Origin: CALJFL01 sp047633055
Lineage (GTDB): Bacteria; Pseudomonadota; Gammaproteobacteria; Pseudomonadales; Halieaceae
Reading direction: 5' to 3'
Length of the DNA: 64,000 nucleotides
Assembly: GCA_047633055.1 (NCBI GenBank)
Contig: JBLIEI010000006.1
Location: forward strand, 1 to 64,000
Shown here: piece after piece, positions 61,883 to 64,000 of the stretch
How positions within the stretch are numbered: position 1 is the first letter of the stretch
How the letters are laid out: the number at the start of each line of letters is the position of its first letter
Translations under genes and position numbers: made by a program
The notes under the pieces: generated by a model
Told to the model about the DNA's origin: nothing
Seen by the model: the letters and a program-made list of their open reading frames with translations, nothing else
Databases searched by the model: none

Positions 61883-62656
61883 TCATCTCAATAGAGCTCT
61901 TATGTACACCAAACACCACGGAATTGTGAATCCCCGTAGACCGTTTTGGCGTCTCGCCGAAAGAAATTCTTTAATACATTGTGCTCGGTTGGTATCGGAT
62001 ACCCCGCCAACTCCCTTTCGCGCAATAATGGCGCCGCTTGCGAAATAAAGTAAATCCTTGTTAACGACGAACTCTCGGATTATGAGCTCATAGTCTCCTG
62101 CGATTGCAAAGGCTGGGTCAAAGACACCATGGTCTTCGAAGATAGACCGTCGATGGAACATCCCCGTGTGAGGGATGTCCTTAGGCATTCCGTGATTTAA
62201 CTGCCATTTTACATATGCGCTATTTTTACCCCGAAATCCCACATGCTCCCCCTCATCATCTACTAACTCTATAGGCGAGTATACGAATCGGCTTGGGGTC
62301 TTCTCGGCTTTCTCAAGCTCGGGCTTCATTAGATCCAATACATTTTCAGCCGCTAATAAATCATCCGCCCCCAAAAAACAAAGCCACTCGCCACGACTCT
62401 GCGCTATTCCTTTATTCCATGCGTCATAAATCCCTGTATCTGGCTCGGAGGACCACCAGCTCAGCTCTGCGGAATGTTTGCTTAGCAGTTCCACTGTCCT
62501 ATCGGTCGACCCGCCATCCACGATTATCGTTTCGAAGTTGTCATAGGTCTGCGTGCTAATACTGGCTAGGCACTTTTCAATCGAGTGGGCGCAGTTGAGT
62601 GTGGAGATGATTATAGAAATATACGGTTTTCTAGTCACGGCACCGACTCGTTTCAT
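61883..62656 (-). CDS. Family 2 glycosyltransferase
   Basis: A 257-residue GT2 enzyme of the short WcaA-like kind. It has ISIIISTLNCAHSIEKCLASI, VDGGSTDRTVELL, EPDTGIYDAWNKGIAQS and the FLGADD metal motif, and ends with the typical HQG/GISD-like loop region (KGVGGVSDTN). It follows the GT4 gene with a 26-nt overlap, so the two are co-transcribed. Acceptor and donor are unknown. Confidence 0.88.
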   Translation of the reverse strand: MKRVGAVTRKPYISIIISTLNCAHSIEKCLASISTQTYDNFETIIVDGGSTDRTVELLSKHSAELSWWSSEPDTGIYDAWNKGIAQSRGEWLCFLGADDLLAAENVLDLMKPELEKAEKTPSRFVYSPIELVDDEGEHVGFRGKNSAYVKWQLNHGMPKDIPHTGMFHRRSIFEDHGVFDPAFAIAGDYELIIREFVVNKDLLYFASGAIIARKGVGGVSDTNRAQCIKEFLSARRQNGLRGFTIPWCLVYIRALLR

Positions 62657-63755
62657 TATGTTGTGAAGTTAGCTTATCAAAAAGCTGATATAGCTTTAAT
62701 AGCATTCTTTCTGACGTTTCTGGAGCGGCTTTCTCAATACCCGCGTTAGAAAGTGTATGGCGATTTTTCGGATCAGAAAGGAGCTGGTCTATTTTGCTTT
62801 TCAGTTCGGCTATATCGCCAGTAGGGTACATTACTTGGCCCACATCGGCGCATTGATCGGAGGACAGCACCGGAATTCCAGCCGACATTCCCTCCAGCGT
62901 TACCAGACCAAAGGCCTCATACAGTGACGGCACGACCAGAATGTCGTGGTGATGGTAAATAGAGCTAAGTTCAGTCTGATCGACCTTCGTCATTAGTGAC
63001 ACTCTGTGCTCGATACCCAGATCTACGAGGCGTTGTTTTACCTTTGCGGCAAGTGGCCCATCGCCGACAACTGTAAGACTCAGTTCGGGGTATTTGATTG
63101 AAAGCGTGGCAAAAGCTTCAATGAGATCAAGTATCCCTTTACGGGCATCCAAACGGCCAACATACAACAATTTCTGTGTCTTATATTGGCGGTGCTGGTT
63201 GGCTGGAAACCGCTCAGGGTCGATTCCGTTTCCGACCACTACACACTTGTCCTCAAGATGGGAAAAATTTGCTACTGAGGCTGCCATTCTCTCCGTGAGA
63301 GCCACTATCTGTTCGGCCGACCTTGCCATGTGCGAGTCCCACGGTGCATATAAAAAGTTTAGCACAGCTGAAAGATAGGCCCCGGATCCCCAGCAACCAA
63401 TTGCTTCACCACGCCTCAACGTATGAAAGTGATGCACATGAGGTATGTCGTGTCTTACTGGCACCGGGCGCAATGAATAGATCAAATCAACCTTGCTACT
63501 CTTGATTTTTGCGGCGGCTGCAATGTAGAAACTGGGTACCCGCGTTAGAAATGTAGATCCCAGAACTTTGACCCGATGAACAGAAAAGGCTTCGTTCGCG
63601 TCAAACGCACTACATTCTGGCGTTGCGGGTGCTATTACCTCGAGATCGATGCCAAGTTCGGCCAGTCCGCGTGCAACCTGAATTGCCATCAGGCCCTCTC
63701 CACCTCGAGCGCAGGGGGGGAAGTCCAGAGAAGCCATCAACACTTTCATCGCCAC
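62631..63755 (-). CDS. Family 4 glycosyltransferase
   Basis: A 374-residue GT-B enzyme of family GT4. N-terminal domain with the glycine loop PPCARGGEGLMAIQVARGL; C-terminal donor domain with LLYVGRLDARKGI, VGDGP and the E-x7-E motif EAFGLVTLE. Full length. It lies between a partial glycosyltransferase upstream (51 nt) and the GT2 gene downstream, all leftward, as part of a surface-sugar cluster that continues past the window. Confidence 0.9.
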   Translation of the reverse strand: MAMKVLMASLDFPPCARGGEGLMAIQVARGLAELGIDLEVIAPATPECSAFDANEAFSVHRVKVLGSTFLTRVPSFYIAAAAKIKSSKVDLIYSLRPVPVRHDIPHVHHFHTLRRGEAIGCWGSGAYLSAVLNFLYAPWDSHMARSAEQIVALTERMAASVANFSHLEDKCVVVGNGIDPERFPANQHRQYKTQKLLYVGRLDARKGILDLIEAFATLSIKYPELSLTVVGDGPLAAKVKQRLVDLGIEHRVSLMTKVDQTELSSIYHHHDILVVPSLYEAFGLVTLEGMSAGIPVLSSDQCADVGQVMYPTGDIAELKSKIDQLLSDPKNRHTLSNAGIEKAAPETSERMLLKLYQLFDKLTSQHNETSRCRD

Positions 63756-63806
63756 TTAGTCGAGCCGCCTTGCCATAAGCATTGCCATGGTGAATTCTCC
63801 ATGCGG

Positions 63807-64000
63807 TTAAAGCGTATTACTGAGCGCTTGTTTCAGCGTTTGCGCATACTGGTCTTCAAAAAACCGATGTGACCATTGGATTAACTCGGACGCTGTGGAG
63901 CTTGGTGAGGACAGTTCTGTCTCAACCGCTTGGAGGAAGTTGGGGTAGTTTTCGGCCTGCACAAGCAGACCGGTATTTAGCACTGCATCAGAGACGCCTC
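63807..64000 (-). CDS. C-terminal end of a glycosyltransferase (partial)
   Basis: The last 64 codons of a leftward gene cut by the window edge; the stop is TAA at 63809-63807. The visible residues (GVSDAVLNTGLLVQAENY and a helix ending QTLKQALSNTL) resemble the end of a GT4-type donor domain, where a target such as 'G..D.V.....GLLV...' is followed by a C-terminal helix. Identity is tentative. Confidence 0.55.
   Translation of the reverse strand, partial: GVSDAVLNTGLLVQAENYPNFLQAVETELSSPSSTASELIQWSHRFFEDQYAQTLKQALSNTL

Overview
The window is a chromosomal segment of a Gram-negative gammaproteobacterium. The core-gene order points to the Pseudomonadales/Cellvibrionales side: rpsF-rpsR-(membrane protein)-rplI-dnaB; radA with a PilZ gene nearby; nrdR-ribD-ribE-ribBX-ribH-nusB-thiL-pgpA; xseB-ispA. 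A marine member such as the Halieaceae/OM60-NOR5 group is plausible, but genus cannot be fixed from sequence alone.

Layout. 0.1-8.4 kb: ElyC/YdcF-like envelope protein, a membrane diguanylate cyclase, a short AraC-type protein, a LemA/M48 peptidase pair, a 118-bp inverted-repeat element and a molybdopterin oxidoreductase. 8.6-12.8 kb: a coupled permuted ATP-grasp/alpha-E/zinc-metallopeptidase operon facing a gene for the proteasome relative Anbu, a candidate peptide-tagging and degradation locus. 13.0-19.8 kb: an iron-sulfur themed island. iscA, erpA, a sufB remnant, nfuA, a 50-codon ORF, folE, selO and moaA all read leftward. A MarR-type regulator with five C-terminal cysteines reads rightward, and two near-identical palindromes overlie the divergent promoters. 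20.2-38.2 kb: core genes: ilvD, tRNA-Leu(CAG), rnr, rlmB, ribosomal S6/S18/L9, dnaB, a lambda-P-like gene, a DnaT homologue with three DNA-binding repeats, radA, a PP2C phosphatase, PilZ, ettA, a dead UDP-glucose dehydrogenase gene and glyA. 38.3-48.6 kb: a stand-alone second-type EF-G, nrdR, the riboflavin operon with nusB, thiL and pgpA, a retropepsin-like protease, ispA and xseB.

48.6-64 kb is a surface-polysaccharide region. Its left part (48.9-54.1 kb) is a graveyard of leftward genes: a truncated flippase, a glycosyltransferase fragment and three methyltransferase genes with lost starts, stops at probable tryptophan codons, or frameshifts. The right part is an intact rightward operon (rfbF, rfbG, 3,5-epimerase-like, C-methyltransferase, ketoreductase-like, CmcI-like, glycosyltransferase) predicted to make and attach a CDP-linked, probably C-methylated 6-deoxyhexose. 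Leftward glycosyltransferases follow, the last cut by the window end.

Best candidates for something undescribed: the MarR/Fe-S divergent promoter, a RibB-RibA fusion that has lost catalytic residues in both halves although it sits in the rib operon, the three-repeat DnaT with an overlapping lambda-P-like gene, and the Anbu locus without a transglutaminase. No CRISPR array, intact insertion sequence or rRNA gene was seen.
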